Positions 1 to 5,756 are shown, numbered from the stretch's first letter. The stretch is 6,199 bases of DNA from JBFMAE01 sp040756085 (GCA_040756085.1 JBFMAE010000066.1:1-6199); one strand, 5' to 3'. Notes: generated by a model from the letters alone, not told the origin. Made by a program: numbers and translations.

Positions 1-2012
1 TGGGGAGCATGGAAATTCTCAGGGGAGCAAGAGAATTAGGGCTGAAAGCAAAAGAAGCTCAGGTCTCTTTTGAACGCTTGAAACATCTTCACATGCCTGC
101 CATTGCTTCTTTTGATGGTGGGAAATTTATTGTCCTTGCAAAAACCGATAGTGATAAAGTCCTGATCTTTGACCCCGTCGAAGGAAAGCCGAAACTTCTT
201 CCGAAAGACGATTTTTCTTCCAAATGGGGAAAGAAAATTATTCTTCTAACCTACCGGAAATCGATCGCTCCCTCTGAGAGGCCTTTTGGTATCTCCTGGT
301 TTGTCCCTTCGATCTGGAAATATCGAAAACCCTTTTCCGAGGTTCTAACCGCATCGCTGATTCTTCAAATCTTCGGTTTGGTAACTCCAGTTTTCACACA
401 GGTGATCATTGACAAGGTGTTGGTCCATCGAGGGATCACCACGCTCAATGTCCTTGCGATCGGCCTGATCACCATCATCTTGTTCGAAGGCCTTCTGAGC
501 ATTCTCAGGACTTATCTCTTTGCCCATACCTCCAACCGGATCGACATCTCCCTGGGGACAAAACTCTTCAAGCACCTCTTCTCGCTACCGCTTAAATATT
601 TCGAGGTTCGAAGGGTGGGCGACACTGTGGCCAGGGTGAGGGAGCTTGAAAATATTCGACATTTCTTAACCGGAGCTCCCCTGACCTCAGTCCTTGATGT
701 GATGTTTATCGGAGTCTATTTGGTTGTCATGTTTATTTACAGCACCACATTGACATTTGTCGTTTTGGGAGCCATGCCTATATTTGCTCTGCTCTCTTTG
801 ATCATCACTCCAATGCTCCGGCACAGACTCGATGAGAGGTTCAATCGTGGAGCAGAAGCGCAGGCCTTTCTCGTGGAGATGGTGACAGGTGCCCAGACCG
901 TCAAGGCGATGGCTGTTGAACCGGAGGTTCAAAAGAGGTGGGAGGGGCTTTTAGCAAACTATGTGAGGGCATCCTTTAAAACCTCTAAACTCTCAGGGGT
1001 GGCAGGTTCGGTGGGCCAATTGATTGATCGGGGATCTACGCTTGCCATCCTCTGGTTGGGCGCTCACCTGGTGATGAAAGGGGATTTAACCGTTGGACAG
1101 TTGATTGCATTTCAAATGCTTTCAGGTCGTGTGAGCGGGCCGGTGCTCAGACTGGTTCAACTATGGCAGGATTTTCAACAAACCGGGATTTCAATCAGAA
1201 GGCTCGGGGATATCTTTCATAGCACTCCTGAGCCTTCTCTCAATGTGACAAAGTCGAGGTTTCCAGCCATCCGGGGCCACATCAGGTTAGAGAATGTTGC
1301 CTTCCGGTATCGCTTGGACGGGCCCGAGGTGTTGAAAAAAATAAATTTGGACATTAAGGCCGGAATGATCCTCGGGATTGTCGGTCGAAGTGGTTCTGGA
1401 AAGAGCACCTTAGCTAAGTTGATTCAGAGGCTTTATCTCCCTGAATCAGGGAGAATCCTGATTGACGGAATTGACCTTAGCCTTGCTGACCCGGCATGGT
1501 TGAGAAGGCAGATTGGTGTCGTTCTTCAGGAGAGTTTTCTCTTTAACGGAAATGTGAAGGAGAATATCGCCTTTCATTATCCCCAGGCACCGATGGAGGA
1601 TATCATTCGTGTTTCGAATCTTGCAGGAGCTCATGAGTTTATCCTCGAACTCCCGGAAGGTTACGATACGATTGTCGGTGAAAGGGGCACAGCCCTCTCC
1701 GGTGGCCAGAGGCAGAGGGTGGCCATTGCCAGGGCACTCCTGACCAATCCCCGAATCCTGATCTTTGATGAGGCCACTTCTTCCTTAGATTCTGAATCTG
1801 AGGGAATTATTCAAAGAAACCTAAGACAGATCTGCCGCGGAAGAACGGTCATTCTCATAGCTCACAGACTTTCGACGTTAAGGATTGCGGAGAGGATTAT
1901 TGTCTTAGAAAAAGGGGAGATTGTGGAGTTGGGAACTCACGACGAATTGATGGGAAGAAAGGGACTGTATCATCATTTACAGCTTCAGCAGAATGTGGAG
2001 TTAAGGATTTAA
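1..2012 (+). CDS. HlyB-type type I secretion ABC transporter (permease/ATPase), 5'-truncated by window edge
   Basis: Inner-membrane ABC exporter of a type I secretion system; it would energise one-step export of a protein substrate with a HlyD adaptor and a TolC-like pore. The frame is open to the left edge. Numbering from the ATG at 9, which aligns to roughly residue 45 of E. coli HlyB (about 707 aa), so about 40 residues are probably outside and the ATG is likely internal. Residues 1-85 are a C39-like domain; the position of the catalytic His (HF in active C39) is Lys39-Phe40, while Asp55 is kept, suggesting a non-cleaving domain as in HlyB. Residues about 105-380 hold the membrane domain, with HlyB-like motifs IIDKVLVHRG and RRVGDTVARVRELE. 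The ATPase has Walker A GRSGSGKS (459-466), Q-loop Gln507, signature LSGGQ (563-567), Walker B Asp587 with catalytic Glu588, and H-loop His619; all are intact. The adaptor gene follows 110 nt downstream. Family is very secure; the substrate is unknown. Confidence 0.95.
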   Translation, partial: GSMEILRGARELGLKAKEAQVSFERLKHLHMPAIASFDGGKFIVLAKTDSDKVLIFDPVEGKPKLLPKDDFSSKWGKKIILLTYRKSIAPSERPFGISWFVPSIWKYRKPFSEVLTASLILQIFGLVTPVFTQVIIDKVLVHRGITTLNVLAIGLITIILFEGLLSILRTYLFAHTSNRIDISLGTKLFKHLFSLPLKYFEVRRVGDTVARVRELENIRHFLTGAPLTSVLDVMFIGVYLVVMFIYSTTLTFVVLGAMPIFALLSLIITPMLRHRLDERFNRGAEAQAFLVEMVTGAQTVKAMAVEPEVQKRWEGLLANYVRASFKTSKLSGVAGSVGQLIDRGSTLAILWLGAHLVMKGDLTVGQLIAFQMLSGRVSGPVLRLVQLWQDFQQTGISIRRLGDIFHSTPEPSLNVTKSRFPAIRGHIRLENVAFRYRLDGPEVLKKINLDIKAGMILGIVGRSGSGKSTLAKLIQRLYLPESGRILIDGIDLSLADPAWLRRQIGVVLQESFLFNGNVKENIAFHYPQAPMEDIIRVSNLAGAHEFILELPEGYDTIVGERGTALSGGQRQRVAIARALLTNPRILIFDEATSSLDSESEGIIQRNLRQICRGRTVILIAHRLSTLRIAERIIVLEKGEIVELGTHDELMGRKGLYHHLQLQQNVELRI

Positions 2013-2104
2013 ATAGGAAATGGGAAATAGGAAATGGGAAGTTAAAAAACAAATAGCAAATAAGAAATAAGAAGTAATAAATCCCATTTCTCATTTCCCA
2101 TTTT
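2011..2104. repeat. GGGAAAT-type intergenic repeat forming a long inverted-repeat stem
   Basis: A 14-bp unit, AAATAGGAAATGGG, occurs twice in tandem (2011-2024 and 2025-2038), starting inside the stop codon of the transporter gene. A diverged inverted copy lies at 2082-2104 (TCCCATTTCTCATTTCCCAT and on). The arms 2017-2039 and 2082-2104 pair over 23 nt with about three mismatches, around a 42-nt A-rich loop that itself carries AAATAGCAAAT/AAGAAAT variants. The element fills almost the whole spacer between the two secretion genes. In the transcript it could act as a stability or attenuation hairpin. It could also be one copy of a dispersed simple-sequence repeat family. The structure is directly visible; the role is inferred. 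Confidence 0.7.
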
Positions 2105-2122
2105 CTACTTATTAATTTTGTT

Positions 2123-3433
2123 ATGAAAAAAGATCGATTGGATTATGAGTTTTTGCCTGAGGCGTTGGAGATTGAGGAGACGCCTCCTTCTCCTTTCGGA
2201 AGGATTCTTCTCTGGACGATTGTTCTGCTAATGGTCGTCGCTTTTCTGTGGAGTTATTTCGGAAAAGTGGACGAGGAGGTTGTAGCCAGGGGAAAGGTGA
2301 TACCGGACGGTATGGTCAAGGTCATTCAACCGAGAGAGACTGGAGTGATACGATCGATCCGTGTAGAGGAGGGGCAGAGGGTTAAGGAGGGAGACCTCCT
2401 CATCGAACTCGATCCCACCATGACACAGGCTGAGGTGGAGAGCTCTGAGAGGTCCCTGGCGATCAACCGCTATGAGATGACAAGGCTCAAAGCTGAATTG
2501 AGAGGTGAAGATATTCGCGGATCAGGAAAAGATCATGACAGAATACTCCTTCTTCAGAAAGATCTGAAACAGGCGAGAGAGGCTGAACACAGGGCCAAGG
2601 TGGCGTCCCTCGAGTTGGTTATTTCCCAGAAAAAGACAGCCCTCCAGTCGGCAGAAGAAAGCATCGTCAAACTTGAGAAGGCGGTTGAACTGGTCAGCAA
2701 ACAGGAAGACGCCCTGAGGCAGTTAGCAGAGAAGGGGTACGCCTCCATGATGGAACACCTCCAGAGACAGAAAGAATTGGTCAGGACAGAAAAAGAGCTG
2801 AATGAACAGAGAAAGCTGTCCGAACAGATCAGGGATGGGTTAAAAGAGGCGGAGAGAAACCTGGAGGCATTAAAAAAGGAGAGGGAGCGGTCCATCCTGG
2901 GTGAGATTCTCGAAAAGGAGAGGGCCATAACGATTCTTGAAGGTGAGTTTATCAAGGCCAGTAAAAGATCCCAGTTGGAAAAGCTTTACAGCCCTGTTAA
3001 CGGAACGGTTCATGGCCTTGCCACGCATACCATCGGAGGGGTTGTCACTTCGGCTCAACCCATTGTGACTATTGTTCCGGAGGGAACGCCCCTGGTTGTT
3101 GAAGCCATGGCTCTCAACAAGGATATCGGATTCATTCAATCGGGTCAGAAGGCCGAGTTAAAATTGGACACCTTCCCCTTTCAGAAATACGGAACGATCG
3201 AGGCCGAACTTTTCTATGTGAGCCCCGATGCCCAGGAGGATCAAAAAATAGGATTGGTTTACAAGATCAAATTGAGACCGAAGCGATTTATGATTCGGGT
3301 CAAAGAAAAAGATATTCCTCTCACGCCGGGGATGGCGGTGACAGCGGAAATTAAAACAGGGGAGAGAAGGGTGATCGAGTTTTTCATCTCCCCCTTCATC
3401 AAATATGTAGATGAGTCGTTAACCCTCAGGTAA
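2123..3433 (+). CDS. HlyD-family type I secretion membrane fusion (periplasmic adaptor) protein
   Basis: Periplasmic adaptor that links the inner-membrane ABC transporter to an outer-membrane TolC-like channel. At 436 aa it is slightly shorter than E. coli HlyD (478 aa). A short cytosolic N-terminus with the HlyD-like pattern LPEALEIEETP (11-21) precedes one membrane segment (about 28-46). Then come the first half of the barrel-sandwich (lipoyl-like) domain, about 60-97, ending in LLIELDP; a long charged coiled-coil hairpin, about 101-285, which sets the reach across the periplasm; the second half-motif SPVNGTV from Ser290; and a C-terminal beta-barrel region to about 410. It lies downstream of the HlyB-type gene on the same strand, presumably cotranscribed. 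No Shine-Dalgarno sequence is visible before the ATG: the 20 nt upstream are U/A-rich and follow directly after the repeat. No better in-frame start exists before the membrane segment. Family assignment is very secure. Confidence 0.94.
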   Translation: MKKDRLDYEFLPEALEIEETPPSPFGRILLWTIVLLMVVAFLWSYFGKVDEEVVARGKVIPDGMVKVIQPRETGVIRSIRVEEGQRVKEGDLLIELDPTMTQAEVESSERSLAINRYEMTRLKAELRGEDIRGSGKDHDRILLLQKDLKQAREAEHRAKVASLELVISQKKTALQSAEESIVKLEKAVELVSKQEDALRQLAEKGYASMMEHLQRQKELVRTEKELNEQRKLSEQIRDGLKEAERNLEALKKERERSILGEILEKERAITILEGEFIKASKRSQLEKLYSPVNGTVHGLATHTIGGVVTSAQPIVTIVPEGTPLVVEAMALNKDIGFIQSGQKAELKLDTFPFQKYGTIEAELFYVSPDAQEDQKIGLVYKIKLRPKRFMIRVKEKDIPLTPGMAVTAEIKTGERRVIEFFISPFIKYVDESLTLR

Positions 3434-3505
3434 TCCTTCCTTCTTAAGTAATCAGAAGAAATGCGATGCCTATTGACCTGTGTAATACTACAAGACCTGA
3501 CCTTC

Positions 3506-4096
3506 TCAATTTCTCTTTAATTCCCTTATCTTTTCCAATGTATCTCTATAAATATTATCCTTCGAAGGATCGAGCTCAATCGCTTTTAAGGCAAAATTTT
3601 CTGCTTCGTCGAGATTCTCACGCTTGGTGTAGTAAAGCCATGCAAGATTATTATAGGCATTTGCATTTTTAGGTTCTTTCTTGATCATCTTTTTGTAGTA
3701 GGCTTCTGCCTCACTCAATTCATTCTTCAGGAAATGTGCGTTTCCAAGATAAAGATAAGCTATCGGAAGTTCCTTGGCTGCCTGTTTATATTCTTTAATG
3801 GCATGATCAAGCATGCCTTTTTTCTCGTAGGCCAATCCGAGATTCAAATGTTCTTCGGGGGTGAGCGGGTCTTTCAAAACAATAATCTTCGGCAGGGAAC
3901 AATTGGAAAGAAGTATCAGGACACAAACGCCAAAGAGAAGGGTAAACCCCGTATATCCCCACCCTAAAGGACTGGACTTTTCTTTATCTTCAGATTTGAA
4001 ATTGCATTCATCCCCAGTCTGAAGCCTAGGGCTTTCGGGATTATACGGGGTAAACAGTATCCTCTGTATGATAAATAATCGCAATCGGCCTTTCAT
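3506..4096 (-). CDS. TPR-repeat putative lipoprotein with an in-frame palindromic insertion in its signal region
   Basis: A 196-aa protein. Three tetratricopeptide repeats (about 80-111, 112-143 and 145-178; e.g. NLGLAYEKKG, AYLYLGNAHF, AYNNLAWLYY) form a protein-interaction scaffold. Before them lies a hydrophobic stretch (53-63) ending in lipobox-like LSNC with Cys66, so the TPR part is probably lipid-anchored outside the cytosol; Asn at -1 is unusual. I chose the ATG at 4096 because it overlaps the upstream peptidase stop as ATGA, implying translational coupling. An ATG at 4141 would overlap that gene by 49 nt and add 15 residues with no benefit. Residues 17-52 are encoded by an inserted palindromic element; without them residues 1-16 join 53-66 into a normal lipoprotein signal. 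TPR repeats resembling these form the C-terminal part of PA2778-family C39 peptidases, so this looks like the split-off partner. Third gene of the operon. No convincing terminator is seen in the 72 nt before the convergent hlyD-type gene. Confidence 0.85.
   Translation of the reverse strand: MKGRLRLFIIQRILFTPYNPESPRLQTGDECNFKSEDKEKSSPLGWGYTGFTLLFGVCVLILLSNCSLPKIIVLKDPLTPEEHLNLGLAYEKKGMLDHAIKEYKQAAKELPIAYLYLGNAHFLKNELSEAEAYYKKMIKKEPKNANAYNNLAWLYYTKRENLDEAENFALKAIELDPSKDNIYRDTLEKIRELKRN
3947..4050. mobile_element. 104-bp palindromic mini-element (MITE/RPE-like) inserted in frame in the TPR lipoprotein gene
   Basis: The ends are inverted repeats: CCCCGTATATCCC at 3947-3959 and GGGATTATACGGGG at 4037-4050 (9 bp perfect, then one extra A, then 4 bp). 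The inverted similarity continues inward in pieces (CCCTA, GG, ACTGG in both arms). The element is flanked by the direct repeat TAAA (3943-3946, 4051-4054), extendable to the 8-bp GGGTAAAC at 3940-3947 and 4048-4055 because of the terminal C and GGG. The copies are exactly 108 bp apart, i.e. 36 codons, and the reading frame of the host gene runs through with no stop. Inner hairpins include AAGCC-TAG-GGCTT (4022-4034), CCACCC-TAAA-GGACTGG (3959-3975) and a 7-bp pair CTTCAGA/TCTGAAG (3988-3994/4018-4024), so the RNA would be highly folded. It is too small to encode a transposase. The 4-bp TAAA is the most conservative target duplication. Confidence 0.8.
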
Positions 4097-4662
4097 CGTT
4101 GAGGGGTGATCAGGAGTGTCCAGAACTGTGTCCTCTTCCATGATTTCATAAAATCCTTCAGGGAGATGGGTTTTAGACGATCCCTTCCAGAATTGGCGAT
4201 AACGCCATTTTCATCATAACCCACCACCACCATAAAATGGTTCTGTTGATATATCCAGAAGCCATAATCGACCAAGACAATGACAGGATAACCTGAATCA
4301 ATCTTACCTTTCAATTCTTCAAGAGTCCCCTTGTAATAATCAGCTTTTAGACCTTTTTTTTCCGCATATAAAATCATATCTAAATTCAGAGTCCCTTTAG
4401 CTGATTTGCTGTATATTTCAGCAGCAACATCTTCTGGGGAGACGGAGATCCCCCAATAATTTAAAACACCTGCGAGGGAGGCGGGACCGCACTGGTAAGT
4501 CTCCTGCGGGAAAAATGGGACATTCTCGATAAGGTGAAGGGATTTAGATTCTTTTATAGAGGGGATTCCAGCACATGAGAGCAGCCAGGATAGAATCAAA
4601 AGTAATAATATAGAGGGGCGCCCCCAAAGGGAAACGCCCCTTATGAAAAAGCTTTTAGGCAA
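4093..4662 (-). CDS. C39-like cysteine peptidase lipoprotein (PA2778-like, lacking the TPR part)
   Basis: A 189-aa protein with a lipoprotein signal (hydrophobic 18-28, lipobox LLSC, Cys30) followed by a papain-like C39 fold. The motif QETYQCGPAS gives oxyanion Gln53 and nucleophile Cys58; NHFMVVVGYD gives His142; the third triad residue is probably Asn157 in IANSG. All are present, so it should be active as a protease or related hydrolase at the periplasmic face of a membrane; the substrate is unknown. Start choice: TTG at 4662 has AGGA (4671-4674) 8 nt upstream and lies 14 nt after the preceding stop. An ATG at 4773 in the same frame would overlap the upstream gene by about 97 nt and put 37 extra residues before the signal peptide. 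The stop overlaps the next gene's ATG (ATGA). The sequence resembles the N-terminal half of PA2778-family peptidases, which as I recall also carry C-terminal TPRs; here those are in the next gene. Family call is strong, start moderately so. Confidence 0.85.
   Translation of the reverse strand: MPKSFFIRGVSLWGRPSILLLLILSWLLSCAGIPSIKESKSLHLIENVPFFPQETYQCGPASLAGVLNYWGISVSPEDVAAEIYSKSAKGTLNLDMILYAEKKGLKADYYKGTLEELKGKIDSGYPVIVLVDYGFWIYQQNHFMVVVGYDENGVIANSGRDRLKPISLKDFMKSWKRTQFWTLLITPQR
4614..4641. repeat. GC-rich hairpin in the signal-peptide codons of the C39 lipoprotein gene
   Basis: AGGGGCG (4614-4620) pairs perfectly with CGCCCCT (4635-4641), and an inner CCC-AAA-GGG (4623-4631) can extend the fold. 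It begins about 20 nt after the TTG start on the minus strand and encodes residues around RGVSLWGRPS. It stands out as GC-rich within AT-rich surroundings. It might limit translation initiation or mRNA decay in the operon; no function is shown. Confidence 0.5.
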
Positions 4663-4670
4663 GATATTTT

Positions 4671-4674
4671 TCCT
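4671..4674 (-). promoter_or_regulatory. Shine-Dalgarno (AGGA) deciding the TTG start of the C39 lipoprotein
   Basis: On the minus strand AGGA lies 8 nt before TTG at 4662-4660, directly after the TAA of the preceding gene (4679-4677). The good spacing, the short 14-nt intercistronic gap and the signal peptide that follows are the reasons for preferring this non-ATG start. Confidence 0.6.
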
Positions 4675-4676
4675 AA

Positions 4677-5075
4677 TTATTTTTCTCTTTCGAGAACAAT
4701 TCGGTGACCCGAAAGATAAATAATGACGCCAACCAGAACGGCTACCAATAGGATGACAATGAGTATTGCCCAACCATCGCCACCCACCTTTAATTCATCC
4801 AGATTGAGGGCCAGTTGATGGATCTGGTGGTCACTAAGCTGGCTTAGCTTCTTCTCAATTTCTTCTGGCGTAAAACCAAACACCTTGAGTCTTTCTCTGA
4901 CCATCTTCATCTCAAGCACTTTTCGAATCTTCTCAAGATCAGAAGAGCGATCGAATGACAACATGGAAATGGCCTCGGAAGGGGAAAATCCTGCATAGAC
5001 TCTGGGGGTTATACCGATAATGAACATTGCCACCACCAGATAATATGCAACATATTTCATCCATGATTGCTTCAC
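4677..5075 (-). CDS. PA2779-family small membrane protein (unknown function)
   Basis: A 132-aa protein. A signal peptide or first membrane segment (about 8-24) ends in VYA before Gly29, a plausible signal peptidase I site. A soluble central region (about 30-98) has the pattern FTPEEIEKKLSQLSDHQIHQLALNLDEL: a helix with 'G(F/V)xPEE' followed by 'LSDxxIxxLxxxxDxL', which I recognise from PA2779-family proteins (I believe Pfam DUF6627). A C-terminal membrane helix (about 102-121) ends with a short basic tail. In that family the gene sits next to a PA2778-type C39 peptidase gene, as it does here, so the two products probably act together at the envelope; the biochemical role is unknown. Start choice: GTG at 5075 has AGGAGG 8 nt upstream. 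The in-frame GTG at 5084 overlaps the ribosome-binding site, and ATG at 5060 is too far from it. First gene of the operon, behind a strong promoter. Confidence 0.82.
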   Translation of the reverse strand: MKQSWMKYVAYYLVVAMFIIGITPRVYAGFSPSEAISMLSFDRSSDLEKIRKVLEMKMVRERLKVFGFTPEEIEKKLSQLSDHQIHQLALNLDELKVGGDGWAILIVILLVAVLVGVIIYLSGHRIVLEREK

Positions 5076-5083
5076 CTTCCTCA

Positions 5084-5089
5084 CCTCCT
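5084..5089 (-). promoter_or_regulatory. Strong Shine-Dalgarno (AGGAGG) of the PA2779-family gene
   Basis: Minus-strand AAAGGAGGTGAGG is an almost complete match to the 16S rRNA 3' end complement. Its AGGAGG core is 8 nt before the GTG at 5075, which makes that GTG, and not the one at 5084, the likely start. Confidence 0.8.
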
Positions 5090-5115
5090 TTCATTGAAAT
5101 ATCTTCATGTAAAAA

Positions 5116-5144
5116 ATAATATGAAAAGAAGAATGGAGTGTCAA
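5116..5144 (-). promoter_or_regulatory. Near-consensus sigma-70 promoter of the PA2779-C39-TPR operon
   Basis: Reading the minus strand, TTGACA (-35, 5144-5139) is followed by exactly 17 nt and TATTAT (-10, 5121-5116). Transcription would start near 5109-5110, giving a leader of roughly 35 nt with the strong ribosome-binding site. The -35 is perfect and the -10 differs from TATAAT in two positions. No operator-like palindrome overlaps it, which suggests constitutive expression, though an unknown regulator cannot be excluded. Confidence 0.8.
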
Positions 5145-5292
5145 GAAGAAATTAATATTTTTTGCTTATCGAAATTTGGAGATTAGATCAATCCTTGAAT
5201 GGAATAACCCTATCCAGAAAAGGTGGGATCGGTCAAAGCAGGAGGTATAGGGGCATGCTCATTAATAATATATTAAAATACTCATCGGCATC

Positions 5293-5679
5293 TCATTGAT
5301 TGGGTGAGATCTCCCCCAAGGTAAATCGGCCACTGAGGACCCGCTTTAACTTCCAAAGATCCTCTTCTAATATCCGAATAAATTTTAATCCATATTCATA
5401 TCCCTCCCAATCTTCCTCCCAATAGATATCTTTACGGATGATCTCCGCTAATAGATCGAAATTGGCCAATTCGAACCCCTTGGGAAACAAGACAGCGATA
5501 TTTAATTTCGTACCCACAGGGATATTTTTGACGGAATGGATAAGAAGGCCTGCTTCACTTATATTGACAACCAACCCTCCATGAGCATGAGGGATATCCG
5601 TCACTCGATATTCAAGCGGTAAATCCATTAACAACCGAGGATATTTCCTTCTATCGCTGTAATAATTTGAATAATTCAT
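5293..5679 (-). CDS. Single-domain PilZ protein (putative c-di-GMP receptor)
   Basis: A 128-aa protein consisting almost wholly of one PilZ domain. PilZ domains bind cyclic di-GMP and relay it to partners in motility, polysaccharide synthesis or secretion. Both ligand motifs are present: RRKYPR near the N-terminus (RxxxR, Arg11 and Arg15 in this numbering) and NISEAG (N/DxSxxG, about 39-44). The hydrophobic beta-strand pattern that follows (IAVLFPKGFELANFDLLAEI, then EYGLKFI) fits a PilZ barrel. There is no signal peptide or membrane segment, so it is cytosolic. Start choice: two ATGs are adjacent (5682 and 5679); GAGAGG is only 2 nt before the first but 5 nt before the second, so I prefer 5679. 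It lies 217 nt upstream of the next operon, which has its own promoter, and 77 nt after the helix-turn-helix gene. The output partner cannot be told from the window. Confidence 0.9.
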   Translation of the reverse strand: MNYSNYYSDRRKYPRLLMDLPLEYRVTDIPHAHGGLVVNISEAGLLIHSVKNIPVGTKLNIAVLFPKGFELANFDLLAEIIRKDIYWEEDWEGYEYGLKFIRILEEDLWKLKRVLSGRFTLGEISPNQ

Positions 5680-5756
5680 CATATCCTCTCTTTTGACTTT
5701 TTATCGATTCATCATTCAACTCTTATCCTGCTTAAATTAATATCCGGGTACCCATT

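Noticed and set aside
9..11. ATG at 9 as the true start of the HlyB-type transporter
   Set aside because: The frame is open to the window edge and alignment from memory to HlyB puts this Met inside the C39-like domain, about 40 residues in.
2554..2955. Long antisense open frame (133 codons) opposite the HlyD coiled coil, and similar frames elsewhere
   Set aside because: Its Ser/Phe/Leu-rich composition is what the reverse of a Glu/Lys/Arg-rich coiled coil gives. It has no domain, and the sense gene is certain.
3434..3505. Bidirectional terminator between the convergent adaptor and TPR genes
   Set aside because: Only a 5-bp CTTCT/AGAAG pair with a 9-nt loop and no T-run is visible, which is too weak to call.
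3947..4050. IS200/IS605 (TnpB-associated) end remnant, suggested by CCTTTAGGGTGGGGA on the minus strand
   Set aside because: That family leaves no target duplications and has no inverted terminal repeats. The clear CCCCGTATA inverted ends and the direct repeats fit a TIR-type or RPE-like element better.
4097..4141. Upstream ATG (4141) giving a 211-aa TPR protein
   Set aside because: It would overlap the peptidase gene by 49 nt and add 15 residues ahead of an already long n-region. The ATG at 4096 overlaps the peptidase stop as ATGA, a common coupled arrangement.
4663..4773. ATG at 4773 as start of the C39 lipoprotein
   Set aside because: It overlaps the PA2779-family gene by about 97 nt and puts 37 unrelated residues before the signal peptide. 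TTG at 4662 has a spaced AGGA.
5262..5276. TTAATA-ATA-TATTAA hairpin as terminator of the PilZ gene
   Set aside because: It is composed only of A and T with 6 bp of stem, expected by chance in AT-rich spacer and not stable enough for intrinsic termination.
5746..5753. GGGTACCC palindrome upstream of the PilZ gene as an operator
   Set aside because: A single 8-bp perfect palindrome without a second copy or a recognisable promoter is not enough evidence.
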